From Planomicrobium sp. Y74 (lineage in GTDB: Bacteria; Bacillota; Bacilli; Bacillales_A; Planococcaceae): DNA of 64,000 nt. Of the stretch, positions 41,339-51,351 are shown in pieces (positions within the stretch are counted from its first letter, which is position 1; each line of letters begins with the position of its first letter). The stretch covers positions 310,001 through 374,000 of the forward strand of contig NZ_RCWH01000003.1 in NCBI RefSeq assembly GCF_003668635.1, in the 5' to 3' direction. Under the pieces are notes generated by a model that ran no database searches, was not told the origin of the DNA, and was given only the letters and a program-made list of their open reading frames with translations. A program made the translations under genes and the position numbers.

Positions 41339-42817
41339 TCAAGTTCCACAATATGTTTTATACGTGCGTTCTTCATCTTCAGGCGGTGCATCTGTATATT
41401 CAAGCTGCTCATTATTATAGGCATAAGGATTTTTGACTGCTGCCACCATTTTTTCGGCCAGACTGTAATCCTGTCTGCTCACCGCAGCTTCGATCGCCTC
41501 TTCGACACGATGATTGCGGGGAATGACGGCCGGATTATTGCTGCGCATCAATTCCTGAGAAGTTTCCGTGCTTTCGGTTTGTTCACCCAGTCGGGATTTC
41601 CAAGCTGCATACCACGCTTCAAATCCTTCTTTGCCAGCGAGCGGCATCTCTTCAAGCTTATCGAATGTCAATGCACGGAATGTATTCGTGTAATCCGCTT
41701 TATGGTCGTGCATCAGCTTCAGCAAATCATCAATCATTTGGTCATCGCCATCTTCATTGCCGAATAAACCGAGTTTCGCTTTCATGCCTGCTGTCCAGTT
41801 TTTCTGGAATTGATTGCCGAAATCGCCCAATAAATCCTGAGCCATTTCAATTGCCTGTTCCTGATTTTTATCAATCAGCGGAAGCAAGGTTTCGGCAAAA
41901 CGTGCCAGATTCCAACCGGTTATTTTTGGCTGATTACTGTAGGCATAGCGTCCATACTGGTCAATCGAACTGAACACACGGCCTGGCTCATAGGTATCGA
42001 TGAAAGCGCAAGGGCCGTAATCGATCGTTTCACCGCTGATCGTCATATTGTCGGTATTCATGACGCCGTGAATAAACCCGGCGAGCTGCCATTTTGCAAC
42101 GAGCTGTGCGTGTTTGGCAATAACATTTTTCAATAATTCCAGATAGGGATTTTCGCAGTCCTGGACTGTTGGGTAGTGGCGGTTGATCGCATAATCTGCC
42201 AATGCTTTAAGTTCTTCAAATGTTCCCCACTGCGCTGCAAATTGGAATGTCCCGAAACGGAGATGGCTTGACGCCACACGCGTCAGCACTGCCCCGGGAA
42301 GGAAAGTCTCGCGCACTACCGGGATGCCGGTAGTTGCGACTGACAGGCTGCGGCTTGTCGGAATGCCGAGTCCATGCATCGCTTCACTGATAATATATTC
42401 CCGCAGCATCGGGCCAAGTGCCGCACGGCCGTCGCCGCCTCTTGAATAAGCGGTTTTCCCGGAACCCTTCAACTGAATATCCAAACGCTGTCCTTCAGGT
42501 GTAATTTGTTCGCCCAGCAGTACTGCGCGGCCGTCACCAAGCATAGTGAAGTTGCCGAATTGATGGCCGGCATATGCCTGCGCAATCGGCTCTGCACCGT
42601 CAGGAACTTCCGTGCCGGCCAGTATTTTTGCACCGTCTTCAGAGTTCAGCGATTGTGCGTCGAGGCCAAGAGATTTCGCCAAGTCGCTGTTGAAGAGAAT
42701 CAGTTCCGAATTGCGTGCTGGTTCAGGAGCTGTTTTTGTAAAAAATTTCTCAGGCAACCGTGCATAACTATTATCTAGATTCCAGCCGGTTGCCGGAATA
42801 TCTGTTGTGTTTTTCAT
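41339..42817 (-). CDS. selO: Protein adenylyltransferase SelO (YdiU family)
   Basis: 492 residues. Pseudokinase-fold AMPylase: [11 protein letters not shown] with an Arg/Glu nucleotide pocket, [20 protein letters not shown], and [23 protein letters not shown] with the inverted ATP-binding Asp. It transfers AMP to Ser/Thr/Tyr of redox proteins (family knowledge). The usual selenocysteine at the C-terminus of animal SelO is absent; the C-terminus here ends CGT with an ordinary Cys near the end, which many bacterial homologues keep. RBS AAAGGTGA. Confidence 0.93.
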   Translation of the reverse strand: MKNTTDIPATGWNLDNSYARLPEKFFTKTAPEPARNSELILFNSDLAKSLGLDAQSLNSEDGAKILAGTEVPDGAEPIAQAYAGHQFGNFTMLGDGRAVLLGEQITPEGQRLDIQLKGSGKTAYSRGGDGRAALGPMLREYIISEAMHGLGIPTSRSLSVATTGIPVVRETFLPGAVLTRVASSHLRFGTFQFAAQWGTFEELKALADYAINRHYPTVQDCENPYLELLKNVIAKHAQLVAKWQLAGFIHGVMNTDNMTISGETIDYGPCAFIDTYEPGRVFSSIDQYGRYAYSNQPKITGWNLARFAETLLPLIDKNQEQAIEMAQDLLGDFGNQFQKNWTAGMKAKLGLFGNEDGDDQMIDDLLKLMHDHKADYTNTFRALTFDKLEEMPLAGKEGFEAWYAAWKSRLGEQTESTETSQELMRSNNPAVIPRNHRVEEAIEAAVSRQDYSLAEKMVAAVKNPYAYNNEQLEYTDAPPEDEERTYKTYCGT

Positions 42818-42995
42818 AAGATCACCTTTTCTAAAAAGTAGTTTCCAGCGGCTCTTCGCAATAAAACCTTGCTGGTTATTATTTACCCGTTCCGATAGAG
42901 TGACAATCTTTTGGAGAGTTTAAATTGCAGTTGAAAAGCCTGGTCCCAACTAAAAAATATGTGGATATTGGGTTTTTAACGGCCAAATTTGATTG

Positions 42996-43050
42996 ACCCG
43001 CACCCCAAACGGATCAAGCCGCACCCCAATCAAATCAAGCCGCACCCAAC
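42996..43050. repeat. Short array of 21-nt repeats (core CCGCACCCCAA)
   Basis: CCGCACCCCAA or CCGCACCCAAC starts at 42998, 43019 and 43040, exactly 21 nt apart, with ACGGATCAAG and TCAAATCAAG in between. It lies directly downstream of the stop of the minus-strand SDR that ends at 43052, so in its 3' region, before selO. Confidence 0.88.
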
Positions 43051-43051
43051 A

Positions 43052-43957
43052 TCACCAATCCCCGAAATCGAATTTAATTCCAGTCAATTCCTCTGAAACT
43101 TGCCATAAACGTTTCGCAACTTCTTCATCGAGGGCTGATGGATGAGGCGTCTCCAGTGCCGGATAGCCTTTTCGGCGGCCGGGACCATCTGGACCGATGT
43201 ATTCGCCGCCTGTTAGACCGGGATCGGTCGCTGCATGGACCGTTGCCAGTGCACCAAGTTCAGGCGGCTGCAGATAATATTTATTGGCGAGATTGCGTAA
43301 GAACAGCGGAGCATCTTTCTTGCCGATTTTAAAAATGTTGGTGGCGGAAACGCCTGGATGGCAGATGACACTGATGGTCCTTGAACCGTGTTCCTTCAAG
43401 CGCCGGTCGAGTTCCAGTGCAAACAGCATATTAGCCAGTTTGCTTTGGTTATAGAATTTTTTGGCTTTATAGCCTTTTGAGCCGTCCAGATTATCAAAAT
43501 CGATGGCTCCCCGGTTATGCGCCAGGCTTCCGGTCGTCACAATGCGCGACTCCGGAGTTTTGTTCAGCAAAGGGTAGAGAAGGGCATTCAAGGCAAAATG
43601 GCCAAGGTGGTTGCTGCCAAATTGCATTTCAAAGCCGTCTTTTGTTTTGGAATAGGGCGGCATCATGACGCCTGCATTATTAATCAGCAGGTCGAGTGCA
43701 TCATAGTCACGCAGAATTTCATCTGCAAATGAACGGACACTAGCCAAATCGGCAACATCCAACAGCTTTACTTCAACAGCAGCATCCGGATGCAAAGCCA
43801 AAATTTCTTTACGGGCAGCTGTCCCCTTGGTTTCATTGCGCACGGCCATAACGATATGAAATCCTTTGCCGGCAAGCACTTTTGCCGCCTCCAGGCCGAT
43901 GCCGCTATTGGCTCCAGTAATTACAGTCACTTTGCTGATTATATCTTGCTGTGTCAT
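43052..43957 (-). CDS. SDR-family oxidoreductase (retinol-dehydrogenase-like)
   Basis: 301 residues. TGANSGIGLEAAKVLA (about 13-28) with the NADP-type Arg after strand 2 (VMAVRNETKG) and NNAGVMMPPYSKTKDGFEMQFGSNHLGHF, the signature of the long RDH/WWOX-like SDR branch. Active site Ser-Tyr-Lys is GSLAH / YNQSKLANM. Start choice: GGGAGCTGAAGAA places ATG 43957; the longer frame to 44017 has no RBS. Substrate unknown. Confidence 0.88.
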   Translation of the reverse strand: MTQQDIISKVTVITGANSGIGLEAAKVLAGKGFHIVMAVRNETKGTAARKEILALHPDAAVEVKLLDVADLASVRSFADEILRDYDALDLLINNAGVMMPPYSKTKDGFEMQFGSNHLGHFALNALLYPLLNKTPESRIVTTGSLAHNRGAIDFDNLDGSKGYKAKKFYNQSKLANMLFALELDRRLKEHGSRTISVICHPGVSATNIFKIGKKDAPLFLRNLANKYYLQPPELGALATVHAATDPGLTGGEYIGPDGPGRRKGYPALETPHPSALDEEVAKRLWQVSEELTGIKFDFGDW

Positions 43958-44113
43958 TTCTTCAGCTCCCGTTTTCTGGTGTATAGTTAAATGGTAGCCG
44001 AAAACCTTCAAAGCCACAAAGAATTGAGAATCTGCATACAGGATACAAACGTTTTACAAATTTCCAAAAGGGAAAACAAGGGATATAATGTAGAAAAAGG
44101 AGACATGTGGATT

Positions 44114-45013
44114 ATGGATTATAAAAATATAACCGTCGCGGGCAGCGGCGTACTTGGAAGTCAAATTGCTTTCCAAACTGCATATAAAGGATTCGAAGTG
44201 GCCGTCTACGATATTAACGAAGAAGCCATCGCCAAATCGAAAGAGCGCATGATGAAGCTGAAGGAAAATTACAAGAGTGATTTGAAAGCGACAGATGCAG
44301 AGGTGGATGCAGCATTCGAACGTCTGACTTTCCATACTGATTTGACAGAGGCTGTTGCTCAGGCTGACCTTTTAATCGAAGCAATTCCGGAAGTGGTTAA
44401 AATTAAAACGGAATTTTATCAGAAATTAGGAGAAGTGGCGCCGGAAAAAACGGTCTTCGCTACGAACTCATCGACTTTATTGCCAAGCCAATTTGCTGAA
44501 GCTACCGGCCGCCCGGAGAAATTCCTGGCGTTGCATTTTGCAAACACAATCTGGGTCAACAACACCGCAGAAGTTATGAAACATCCGGGGACGGATATGA
44601 AATTCTTCGATGAAGTCATCGATTTTGCGAAAGCCATCGGAATGGTTGCACTTCCGCTCTATAAAGAACAGCCGGGTTATATACTCAATTCATTGCTTGT
44701 GCCGTTCCTGGAAGCCGCGGAATTATTGCTCGTCAAAGAAGTGGCCGATGTCCAGACGGTTGATAAGACTTGGATGATTGCAACTGGCGCACCGCTTGGG
44801 CCATTCGCCATTCTTGACGTTGTGGGTATCCGGACAGCGCATAATATTGTGCAGGCGAAAGCTGCTGCGACTGGCAAAGAAGAATATGTAAAACTTGCTA
44901 AACTATTGCAGACAGAGTATCTCGATAAAGGTAAAATCGGTCGTGAATCGGGCGAAGGTTTCTATAAATATCCGAACCCGGCATTTGCAGATCCTGATTT
45001 CCTGAAAAACTGA
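44114..45013 (+). CDS. 3-hydroxyacyl-CoA dehydrogenase-like protein
   Basis: 299 residues. NAD-binding GSGVLGSQIAFQ (about 10-21), second-strand Asp (VYDINEEA), the NSSTL motif (about 116-120) that sits near the active site, HF(AN) with catalytic His (LHFANTIW), and the C-terminal domain with ILNSLLVPFL. It oxidises (S)-3-hydroxyacyl-CoA to the 3-keto form with NAD. Start choice: AAAGGAG at 44096-44102 places ATG 44114; ATG 44105 is too near. A TATAAT lies at 44084-44089. It is divergent from the SDR. Confidence 0.9.
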   Translation: MDYKNITVAGSGVLGSQIAFQTAYKGFEVAVYDINEEAIAKSKERMMKLKENYKSDLKATDAEVDAAFERLTFHTDLTEAVAQADLLIEAIPEVVKIKTEFYQKLGEVAPEKTVFATNSSTLLPSQFAEATGRPEKFLALHFANTIWVNNTAEVMKHPGTDMKFFDEVIDFAKAIGMVALPLYKEQPGYILNSLLVPFLEAAELLLVKEVADVQTVDKTWMIATGAPLGPFAILDVVGIRTAHNIVQAKAAATGKEEYVKLAKLLQTEYLDKGKIGRESGEGFYKYPNPAFADPDFLKN

Positions 45014-45023
45014 TCAAACAAAT

Positions 45024-45059
45024 AAAAGGCGATGAAGAAATTCTCTTCATCGCCTTTTA
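45024..45059. terminator. Strong bidirectional terminator
   Basis: AAAAGGCGATGAAGA (45024-45038) pairs perfectly with TCTTCATCGCCTTTT, between convergent genes. Confidence 0.93.
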
Positions 45060-45072
45060 GTGTGTCGAAAAT

Positions 45073-46893
45073 TTACTGCTCCCGAATCTTTTTCAACGCA
45101 TTTTCGTGAATAATCAAATCTGAAATACGCAATTGTTCAGCAGCATCTTCAACTTTATCCTGACAGTTTCCATAAGCAACTTCTTCTTCCGTCAGCGTCG
45201 AATAACATGTCCCGCTGCCGATCGGGGCAGTCAGATCCGGTTTGTAATAGAAATCATTGTAGCGGAATGAACCATCGCGGAATACCGTGACGTTTTCCGC
45301 TTCATCAATCAGCGAGTTGCCGAGCATATAAGGAGGGGCGATATCGATAATATCCAGAATGGTCGGGGCAATATCAATCTGTCCGCCGACATTTTCGTTG
45401 ATTTCCCCACTCGAGGAGCCAGGTGTTTTGATAAACAACGGGACTCCGTGATCCAATTCGAACAGATCGACAACGTTATCTGCATCGGCGTCTTCGGCCA
45501 TTTCCGTTCCTTTCTGAGCCAGGCCACTGTCATGGTCACCATAGAAAACAATTAACGAATCTTCCCACAATCCGCGTTGCTTTAAGTCGCTGATCATTTC
45601 GCCGATTGCTTCATCAACATAATGGACGGTATGGTAATAGCCTTTTACCAGTTCGTCGTCGTATGCACTGAGTTCCATTTTTTCGAGATCTTGAGGAAAT
45701 TCATAAGGGGTATGGCTGGTCAATGTAACCATGAAAGCGAAGAATGGTGTTTCGAGATCAGAAATGTACTCAATCGATTCGGAAAAGAAGTCTTTATCAT
45801 TTAATGCCATACCGATTTGACCTTCCTGTGAAAAATCCTGCTTGCTGTAAAATTCGTCAAAGCCGATGTTGTCATAAAATTCATCCCGGTTCCAGAAACT
45901 TCTCTCGAAAGCATGCATGGCAACAGTACTGTAACCGTAACGCTGTAAATGAGCAGGCAGGCCATTAAAATCATTTCCGGCATATTGCGTATAAACTGAA
46001 CCGGACTTTATCGGATGCAGGGAAGAGAGAGTCAGGAACTCAGCATCTGATGTTCTGCCTTCGTGTGTCTGGTGGAAAAAGTTCGGGAAGTAAGTAGTTT
46101 CTTCCCTTAGCTCATTCAAATTTGGCGTTAAGGCTGTTCCCTTGATTTCTTGTCCAATCATTGAAGCTTGGAAGGATTCCAGTTGAACGACAATAACATT
46201 CGGCAGCTCTTCAGGCACCGGGGCAGCTTCGATCTCCGGAAGGGTCTCAGGCAATAAATCCATTTGATCAGTGGATAGGCCATTGCTTTCTGCCAGGCTT
46301 GCTGCACCCTTAAGAAGGTCGGCTCCGTGGTAACCCCAAAATCCAAGCTGATAATATTCCCGCATATTGGAAATCGGATTATCCACCAGCCATTCCTCTT
46401 GCTGCAGATAACTCCAGACAAGGGGTACAGTAAAAACAACCAGTCCGGCTGCAAATCCGGCACCTGCAAATCTCATCCTGTTTTTGCGGGGAAGAGTTCC
46501 AGTTTGATTGCGGAAATAATGGACTGCAGCAGAGAAGAGGATGAGGTCTGTGAAAAAAAGAAGATCCTTCCAGGCGACAAGGGTCAGGAAACCGCCGCCG
46601 ACACTGCTCATCTGCGGTACATCGGCAATCAGCATGACACTGAGAAGGTCTTCGAAGTACCGATAATACCAAATATCCGATACTATCAATGTACTGTGGA
46701 GAAACAGGAGGGAGAGTAAAACCCAGCGCCGGGTTTTTGCTTTAAGCAATAATGTCCAGCTTGAGAGAACGAGTACGGAAGCAAAATTCAGTATAAAAAA
46801 ACCGAATGAAAAGGCGGTATCCGTATAAACACTGAAAAGCAATAATTTGATCATTGAAATTGCCAAATAGATGGCATAGTCGAGAACTATCAT
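45073..46893 (-). CDS. LTA synthase family protein (sulfatase-fold)
   Basis: 606 residues: five N-terminal TM helices (to about 165), then an extracellular sulfatase domain. VIVVQLESF supplies a metal Glu, NFFHQTHEGRTSDAEF the catalytic Thr in the LtaS position, and YGDHD and HGVPLFI later metal ligands. It transfers glycerol-phosphate from phosphatidylglycerol (LtaS) or acts as a related primase or stress version. Start choice: GGAGGTG (46902-46908) places ATG 46893 with ideal spacing; GTG 46941 has a weaker box and would add 16 residues. Which of the several Bacillales paralogues it is cannot be told. Confidence 0.9.
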   Translation of the reverse strand: MIVLDYAIYLAISMIKLLLFSVYTDTAFSFGFFILNFASVLVLSSWTLLLKAKTRRWVLLSLLFLHSTLIVSDIWYYRYFEDLLSVMLIADVPQMSSVGGGFLTLVAWKDLLFFTDLILFSAAVHYFRNQTGTLPRKNRMRFAGAGFAAGLVVFTVPLVWSYLQQEEWLVDNPISNMREYYQLGFWGYHGADLLKGAASLAESNGLSTDQMDLLPETLPEIEAAPVPEELPNVIVVQLESFQASMIGQEIKGTALTPNLNELREETTYFPNFFHQTHEGRTSDAEFLTLSSLHPIKSGSVYTQYAGNDFNGLPAHLQRYGYSTVAMHAFERSFWNRDEFYDNIGFDEFYSKQDFSQEGQIGMALNDKDFFSESIEYISDLETPFFAFMVTLTSHTPYEFPQDLEKMELSAYDDELVKGYYHTVHYVDEAIGEMISDLKQRGLWEDSLIVFYGDHDSGLAQKGTEMAEDADADNVVDLFELDHGVPLFIKTPGSSSGEINENVGGQIDIAPTILDIIDIAPPYMLGNSLIDEAENVTVFRDGSFRYNDFYYKPDLTAPIGSGTCYSTLTEEEVAYGNCQDKVEDAAEQLRISDLIIHENALKKIREQ

Positions 46894-47095
46894 TCTAAGA
46901 TGCACCTCCGTCAGGGCCAGTGAAAAAACTCTTTGTTTCACAGTACCTCTTTTCGCTTTAGCGAAAACATAAAACAGGCCATTTTTGGGTATGCCATTAT
47001 AAAGGTAAGCCCTCAGTTACAAAGGCTTGAATATTGTTTTGTGTCTGAATTATCTGTAAAATAATGAATGTAAACAGGAAAGGCAGAGGTTTTCG

Positions 47096-47653
47096 ATGAC
47101 AGCATTGGATTGGATTTTTACAGCAATCGCAGTGGTATGGATTTTGGAGTTCATGCTTTTCCGCAATCGTGGAACTGGTGAAGAAAGTCCAGTGGAACGG
47201 CGCTCTTTCTTCCTCATTTTTATTGCGCTTTCAGCAACGATTGCAGCGGCGGCAGTTCTTGGTGAAATGCGGTCATTTGAAACAGCGGTTCCCTGGATGA
47301 AAGGGATCGGTCTTTTGTTTTTTGCAGTGGGTGTCTTCCTGCGGTATTGGGGAATCCTTCATTTGAAGGCGCAGTTTACCCGGCATGTTACTGTACAGGA
47401 CGGAGACAGGATCGTCAGCACGGGGCCTTACCGGAAGCTGCGCCATCCGCTTTACACCGGTTTATTATTGATAGCCATCGGCATGGCATTGTTTTTCCAA
47501 AGCATACTTGCAGCCGTTTTTGGGGGAGCATTGGTAGGATTGGCTCTGGCCAGAAGAATGGATGGCGAGGAAGCGATGTTAATAGATGAATTTGGTGAAG
47601 AATATCGGGAATGGATGGAGCAGCGGTCAAGGCTCATTCCATTCATATATTAA
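47096..47653 (+). CDS. Isoprenylcysteine carboxyl methyltransferase-family membrane protein
   Basis: 185 residues with four to five TM helices. GPYRKLRHPLYTGLLLIAIGMALFF (about 110-134) and EEAMLIDEFGEEYREWM near the C-terminus are the signature of the ICMT/PEMT-like family (methyltransferase that binds SAM via R-HP-Y and E..Y). Substrate in bacteria mostly unknown. RBS is modest (GGCAGAGG). Next gene starts 19 bp after. Confidence 0.88.
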   Translation: MTALDWIFTAIAVVWILEFMLFRNRGTGEESPVERRSFFLIFIALSATIAAAAVLGEMRSFETAVPWMKGIGLLFFAVGVFLRYWGILHLKAQFTRHVTVQDGDRIVSTGPYRKLRHPLYTGLLLIAIGMALFFQSILAAVFGGALVGLALARRMDGEEAMLIDEFGEEYREWMEQRSRLIPFIY

Positions 47654-47672
47654 TTGAAAGCGAGTGGTCTGT

Positions 47673-48131
47673 GTGAAACTTCCTTACGGTGTAACTGGTT
47701 TTTATAATTCTGATGAACAAAAGCCTCCAGAGATGGAACTCAGTGAGTACAAGGAGCTGTGTAATGGGATTGCCAGTAAACTGAATGGTGAATTGCTGGA
47801 GTTCTCGGACACGCTGTACCCGGCCAATTTTTATAAAGCAGATTTTAAGTTGCCTGCACTGAACATTTGCCTGGTGATGAACAAGCATTATCCAATCGTC
47901 GCATTTGCAACCGCAGTTGAGGATTTGAAAATTCAATTTATCGATTACGCTGAAGGTGCTGCAGAAGTTCCGGAAGAATTTACGGTGCTTCCTGCACCCG
48001 TACTGGAAACTCCTGTGCCAAAAAATCTTGAGAAACTTCCAGAAAACGATTTGAACAAAGGTGAAATCGACCAAATACAGTATTGGAAGCCGGAAACTAT
48101 TGGCGAGATTATTTTTAATTTTTGGGACTGA
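47673..48131 (+). CDS. Protein of unknown function
   Basis: 152 residues with a GTG start at 47673; a GAAAGCGAG sequence is 9 bases upstream and GTG 47664 would abut it. No TM segment, no known motif. A Pro-rich middle (VLPAPVLETPVPKNLEKLPEND) separates a mixed alpha/beta N-terminal domain from a short end (QYWKPETIGEIIFNFWD). It is probably co-transcribed with the ICMT-like gene. I do not recognise the family. Confidence 0.7.
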   Translation: MKLPYGVTGFYNSDEQKPPEMELSEYKELCNGIASKLNGELLEFSDTLYPANFYKADFKLPALNICLVMNKHYPIVAFATAVEDLKIQFIDYAEGAAEVPEEFTVLPAPVLETPVPKNLEKLPENDLNKGEIDQIQYWKPETIGEIIFNFWD

Positions 48132-48172
48132 TTTAAGCAAGCACTAAAAAATAGTGCTGATGAACGGATAAA

Positions 48173-48205
48173 CGCCACCTCAACTTGAATTGAGGTGGCG
48201 TATCT
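48173..48205. terminator. Terminator between convergent genes
   Basis: CGCCACCTCAA (48173-48183) pairs with TTGAGGTGGCG (48190-48200). A second small palindrome AGCACTA/TAGTGCT lies at 48140-48158. Confidence 0.83.
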
Positions 48206-48236
48206 TGTTTCTACGTTGGAAAACATTTCATTCTTT

Positions 48237-49247
48237 TTATACGATTTTTCTGCCGCTTTTTCCAAGAGCATAGTAGACACCATGCTGAAGGCTTTGAAGG
48301 CATTCGAATTTTCTCAGATTGCTGTTCGATTGGACGATGACCATGGCGAGCTCGGGGGATACGCCGACCAATATGGTTTCGATTCCCAGCAGGCGGGCTG
48401 CAGCTCCCAGTTTTTCTATAAGCATGGCAGTATGTTCCGAAATGTGCTTATGAAGTCCAGTGAGATCAAGTAAGAGGTACTGGGCCTGGTGTTTCGGCAG
48501 TTCACTTAAGGTATTATAGATAAGGTCTTCCGAACGGCCTTCGTCATAGCTGCCGATCATCGGCACCACAACGATTTTTTCCAAAACCGGGATGATCGGG
48601 GAAGAAAGTTCTTTGACAAGATTTTGGAGCATTTTCGTCTTGTCATCAACCATTCGCTCAAGTTCTTTTATCTGCATCGCTTCCTGTTTCCGGGACATCT
48701 CATGAATATTGGATTGAACGGTTACATCAGAAGGGTAATACTTGACGATGCTGTAAGGATTTTCGTCATTCTGGTATTGGACAGTGGTATACCAGAAATT
48801 CTTGCCGAACAGGCCGGTCAATACTCCCGCATAATGGGAAGGAACAAAAATACCGTCAAGCCCTTTTTGTTTGCGCTGATTCATTTTGTACTCCCAGTCG
48901 TCTTGGATATGAAGTGTGAAATGCTTGGCGTCTTCATCCATCTCTACGATTTTTACTTTGCCCCATCCGGCTGGCGCATATGTATTGGAGAGCCATTCCA
49001 CAACGTTGGATGTGTTGATATTCTTTCTGTCCAGAAACCCTTCTCCGACGATAACCCCTTGACGGAAACCGGTTGTTTCCAAAACGAGCTTCGTTGCTTC
49101 GGTTCCTGAAATTTCCCGGATGGAATCAAAAAATGTCTCCATCGCTGATATCCAGAACATGACAACATCCCCGTTTTCAAACAATACTTCCGCAGTTTCC
49201 AAATCCCAGTTTAATTCTACATCGCCTACTGTAATCTGCTTTTTCAT
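48237..49247 (-). CDS. STAS-domain protein (RsbR-like or V4R-like regulator)
   Basis: 336 residues. The C-terminal ~110 residues are a STAS domain as in RsbR/RsbS stressosome proteins (SPIIPVLEKIVVVPMIGSYD, then LLLDLTGLHKH and a conserved Thr). A charged helical linker (~205-230) precedes it. The N-terminal ~180 residues look like a small-ligand or V4R/XylR-N-type sensor domain (ETTGFRQGVIVGEGFLD). It may report a signal to a stressosome. RBS GGAGG. Single gene between terminators. Confidence 0.78.
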   Translation of the reverse strand: MKKQITVGDVELNWDLETAEVLFENGDVVMFWISAMETFFDSIREISGTEATKLVLETTGFRQGVIVGEGFLDRKNINTSNVVEWLSNTYAPAGWGKVKIVEMDEDAKHFTLHIQDDWEYKMNQRKQKGLDGIFVPSHYAGVLTGLFGKNFWYTTVQYQNDENPYSIVKYYPSDVTVQSNIHEMSRKQEAMQIKELERMVDDKTKMLQNLVKELSSPIIPVLEKIVVVPMIGSYDEGRSEDLIYNTLSELPKHQAQYLLLDLTGLHKHISEHTAMLIEKLGAAARLLGIETILVGVSPELAMVIVQSNSNLRKFECLQSLQHGVYYALGKSGRKIV

Positions 49248-49384
49248 AATTGCGTTCCTCCGTCAGTTCATTTCTTTCATCGCTGTTTAATATGTAATTA
49301 ATTTACGGGTGAATTTTTGGATACTGTATCTTATTCCCTAATCTTTCGGAATATAAGCTCGATAAAAAAATAATTTACATTTTA

Positions 49385-49421
49385 AAAAGCGGCCCACCCC
49401 AAATTGGAATGTGCCGCTTTC
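49385..49421 (-). terminator. Terminator for the msrAB-tlpA operon
   Basis: AAAGCGGCCCAC pairs with GTGCCGCTTT (one bulge), with a T run in minus-strand direction. Confidence 0.82.
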
Positions 49422-49446
49422 ATTCTTTCTAAACTACTTATTTCAC

Positions 49447-50595
49447 TTAATCGACTAAATCAATAAGGTGGCCATATCCCTTTGTTTCCATTTCGTCAGC
49501 CGGGATAAACAAGAGAGCAGCGCTGTTAAGACAATAGCGCAAGCCACCTTTATCTTTGGGCCCATCAGTAAATACGTGGCCCAAATGACTGTCGCCTGCC
49601 CGGCTGCGGACCTCTGTGCGTTTGAAAAATCCGCTGGTATCACTGTGTTCGGTTACGACTGCCGGGTCAATCGGTTTAGTGAAGCTGGGCCAGCCAGTTT
49701 CCGAATCGTATTTGTCGGTGGAAGAAAATAACGGCTCACCAGTTGTTATATCCACGTAAAGGCCAGGTTCATAATTGTCCCAGTATTCATTGGAGTAGGC
49801 AGTTTCTGTATCATCATTCTGTGTGACGTTATATTGGATTTCAGTCAATTTCTCTTTCAGTTCTTCATCACTCGGTTTTGGATAAGCTGCCGGATCGATC
49901 AAGGAAGGGATTTCCTGATCTTCGAGTGAATCAAATTCAATATGGCAGTAGCCGTCCGGATTCTTTTCTAGATAGTCCTGGTGGTATTCCTCTGCAAGGT
50001 AATAATGTTCCAAAGGCTCGATTTCAGTAACAATCGGTTTATCGTAGCGTTCAGCTTCAGCTGCTGCTACATCATCGATAATAGCCCGGTCTTCTTCATT
50101 TTCATAATAGACAGCTGTACGGTACTGAGTTCCTTTGTCGTTGCCCTGCTGATTCAGCAAAGTCGGATCAATGATCATGAAGAACTGCGACACCAGACTT
50201 TCCAAATCGATGCGTTCAGGATCGTACCGGACGTGAACCGTTTCGGCGTGCCCAGTGTTTTCATAGAGGACTTCCTGGTAAGTAGGATTTTCAGTCGTCC
50301 CGTTTGCGTAGCCTGAAGTAACATCATAGACACCGTAGACCCGGTCCATGTATGCTTCGACGCCCCAGAAACAACCGCCGGCAAACCAGATATCTTCCAG
50401 CTTATCCGTATCAAATTCCAAGTCCTTATTCGGATTATCAGGGAAACGGGAAGTGCTTTCTGTTGAATTTGCAGTGGCATTGCCAGTGGTTCCGGAGGAA
50501 GCGGATGATTCGGGAGTTCCCGAGGCACCTGGAATTGAACAGGCAGCTAAAAACAATAGAATAAGCAGGAGAAGCAAAGGGAATTTGACCTTCAT
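49447..50595 (-). CDS. msrAB: Bifunctional MsrA-MsrB lipoprotein (methionine sulfoxide reductase)
   Basis: 382 residues. Signal peptide with lipobox LAAC, a Ser/Thr-rich linker, then MsrA with catalytic [10 protein letters not shown] and, C-terminal, MsrB with [21 protein letters not shown] and catalytic Cys in RYCLNSAAL. It repairs oxidised methionine (both stereoisomers) in extracytoplasmic proteins. Only one Cys per domain is obvious, so reduction likely needs a partner thioredoxin: the TlpA-like lipoprotein gene next door. Start choice: AAGGAAAGGCGG places ATG 50595; the longer in-frame start overlaps the upstream gene. Confidence 0.93.
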   Translation of the reverse strand: MKVKFPLLLLLILLFLAACSIPGASGTPESSASSGTTGNATANSTESTSRFPDNPNKDLEFDTDKLEDIWFAGGCFWGVEAYMDRVYGVYDVTSGYANGTTENPTYQEVLYENTGHAETVHVRYDPERIDLESLVSQFFMIIDPTLLNQQGNDKGTQYRTAVYYENEEDRAIIDDVAAAEAERYDKPIVTEIEPLEHYYLAEEYHQDYLEKNPDGYCHIEFDSLEDQEIPSLIDPAAYPKPSDEELKEKLTEIQYNVTQNDDTETAYSNEYWDNYEPGLYVDITTGEPLFSSTDKYDSETGWPSFTKPIDPAVVTEHSDTSGFFKRTEVRSRAGDSHLGHVFTDGPKDKGGLRYCLNSAALLFIPADEMETKGYGHLIDLVD

Positions 50596-50614
50596 TATTG
50601 TCGACCGCCTTTCC

Positions 50615-51139
50615 TTATTGTATGCTTTCAAACGTTTCGTAAATCTGTTCATTGCTCACATGTCCGGTCTGGCTTTTCACCATGACGCCGTCAGAGCCGA
50701 TATAAACGGATGTCGGGTAGCCGATAACGCCGTATTCATCGAAAGCAGGGCCGCCTTCATCCAGTAAAACCTGGATATTGGAAGTATTGTCGACACCTTC
50801 ATACCATTTGGCAAAAGAATCGCTGCTTTTTTCGGCGTTTGAACCAGGAGAAACAATGGTTAATACCTCGAAATCCGGTTCCTCGCCGGCCAGTGTATTC
50901 AATTCATTCATGCCTGCAAGGCAGATTGAACACCAGGATGCCCAAAATTTAATATATACTTTTTGACCTGCATATCCGGACAGCTGGTGTGTCTCACCCT
51001 CTAAGTCAACGAGTTTAAAATCCGGAGCTGGTTTTCCGTCATTTAATTGTTCGGCACTGGAAGTTGTCTGTCCATTCGAACAGGCAGAAAGCAACAGTAG
51101 AAGCAAGATGGCAATTGACAGAGCCAGCAATCGTTTCAT
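50615..51139 (-). CDS. TlpA/ResA-like thioredoxin-fold lipoprotein
   Basis: 174 residues. Lipobox LSAC (Cys20), then a redoxin domain with active site [11 protein letters not shown] (CxxC), cis-Pro in GYPTSVYIG. It is first in an operon with msrAB (19-bp gap), the arrangement of Etrx/SpMsrAB pairs in streptococci, where this protein passes electrons to the Msr. The usual membrane partner CcdA is not in the window. RBS AAGGATG. Confidence 0.93.
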   Translation of the reverse strand: MKRLLALSIAILLLLLLSACSNGQTTSSAEQLNDGKPAPDFKLVDLEGETHQLSGYAGQKVYIKFWASWCSICLAGMNELNTLAGEEPDFEVLTIVSPGSNAEKSSDSFAKWYEGVDNTSNIQVLLDEGGPAFDEYGVIGYPTSVYIGSDGVMVKSQTGHVSNEQIYETFESIQ

Positions 51140-51323
51140 AAGGAATCATCCTTTTAAATTTATTGATGTAAACGCTTTATTTTCATTCTAAAAAAATAGA
51201 AAATCCAAGTTCTGTTTATACTCACATCATATAGCGAAAGGGGGGATAAAGATATTGAACAGTCTCAGCGGAAAGGCAATTAGGCCAATTGAAACGGAAT
51301 GTTCTACAAGGAGAATATAAAAA

Positions 51324-51348
51324 AAGACGCTTCCGGCATGGAAGCGAC
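51324..51348 (-). terminator. Terminator for the NUDIX gene
   Basis: CGCTTCC-GGCAT-GGAAGCG hairpin with an A6 run on the left, which reads as T on the minus strand. Confidence 0.8.
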
Positions 51349-51351
51349 CTC

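Noticed and set aside
41339..42817. Selenoprotein with in-frame UGA at the SelO C-terminus
   Set aside because: The frame ends in CGT then a normal stop; I see no sign of a SECIS-like structure and the Cys form is usual in bacteria.
45073..46941. GTG start of the LTA synthase at 46941
   Set aside because: Possible, but the GGAGGTG before ATG 46893 is much better placed; kept as an alternative.
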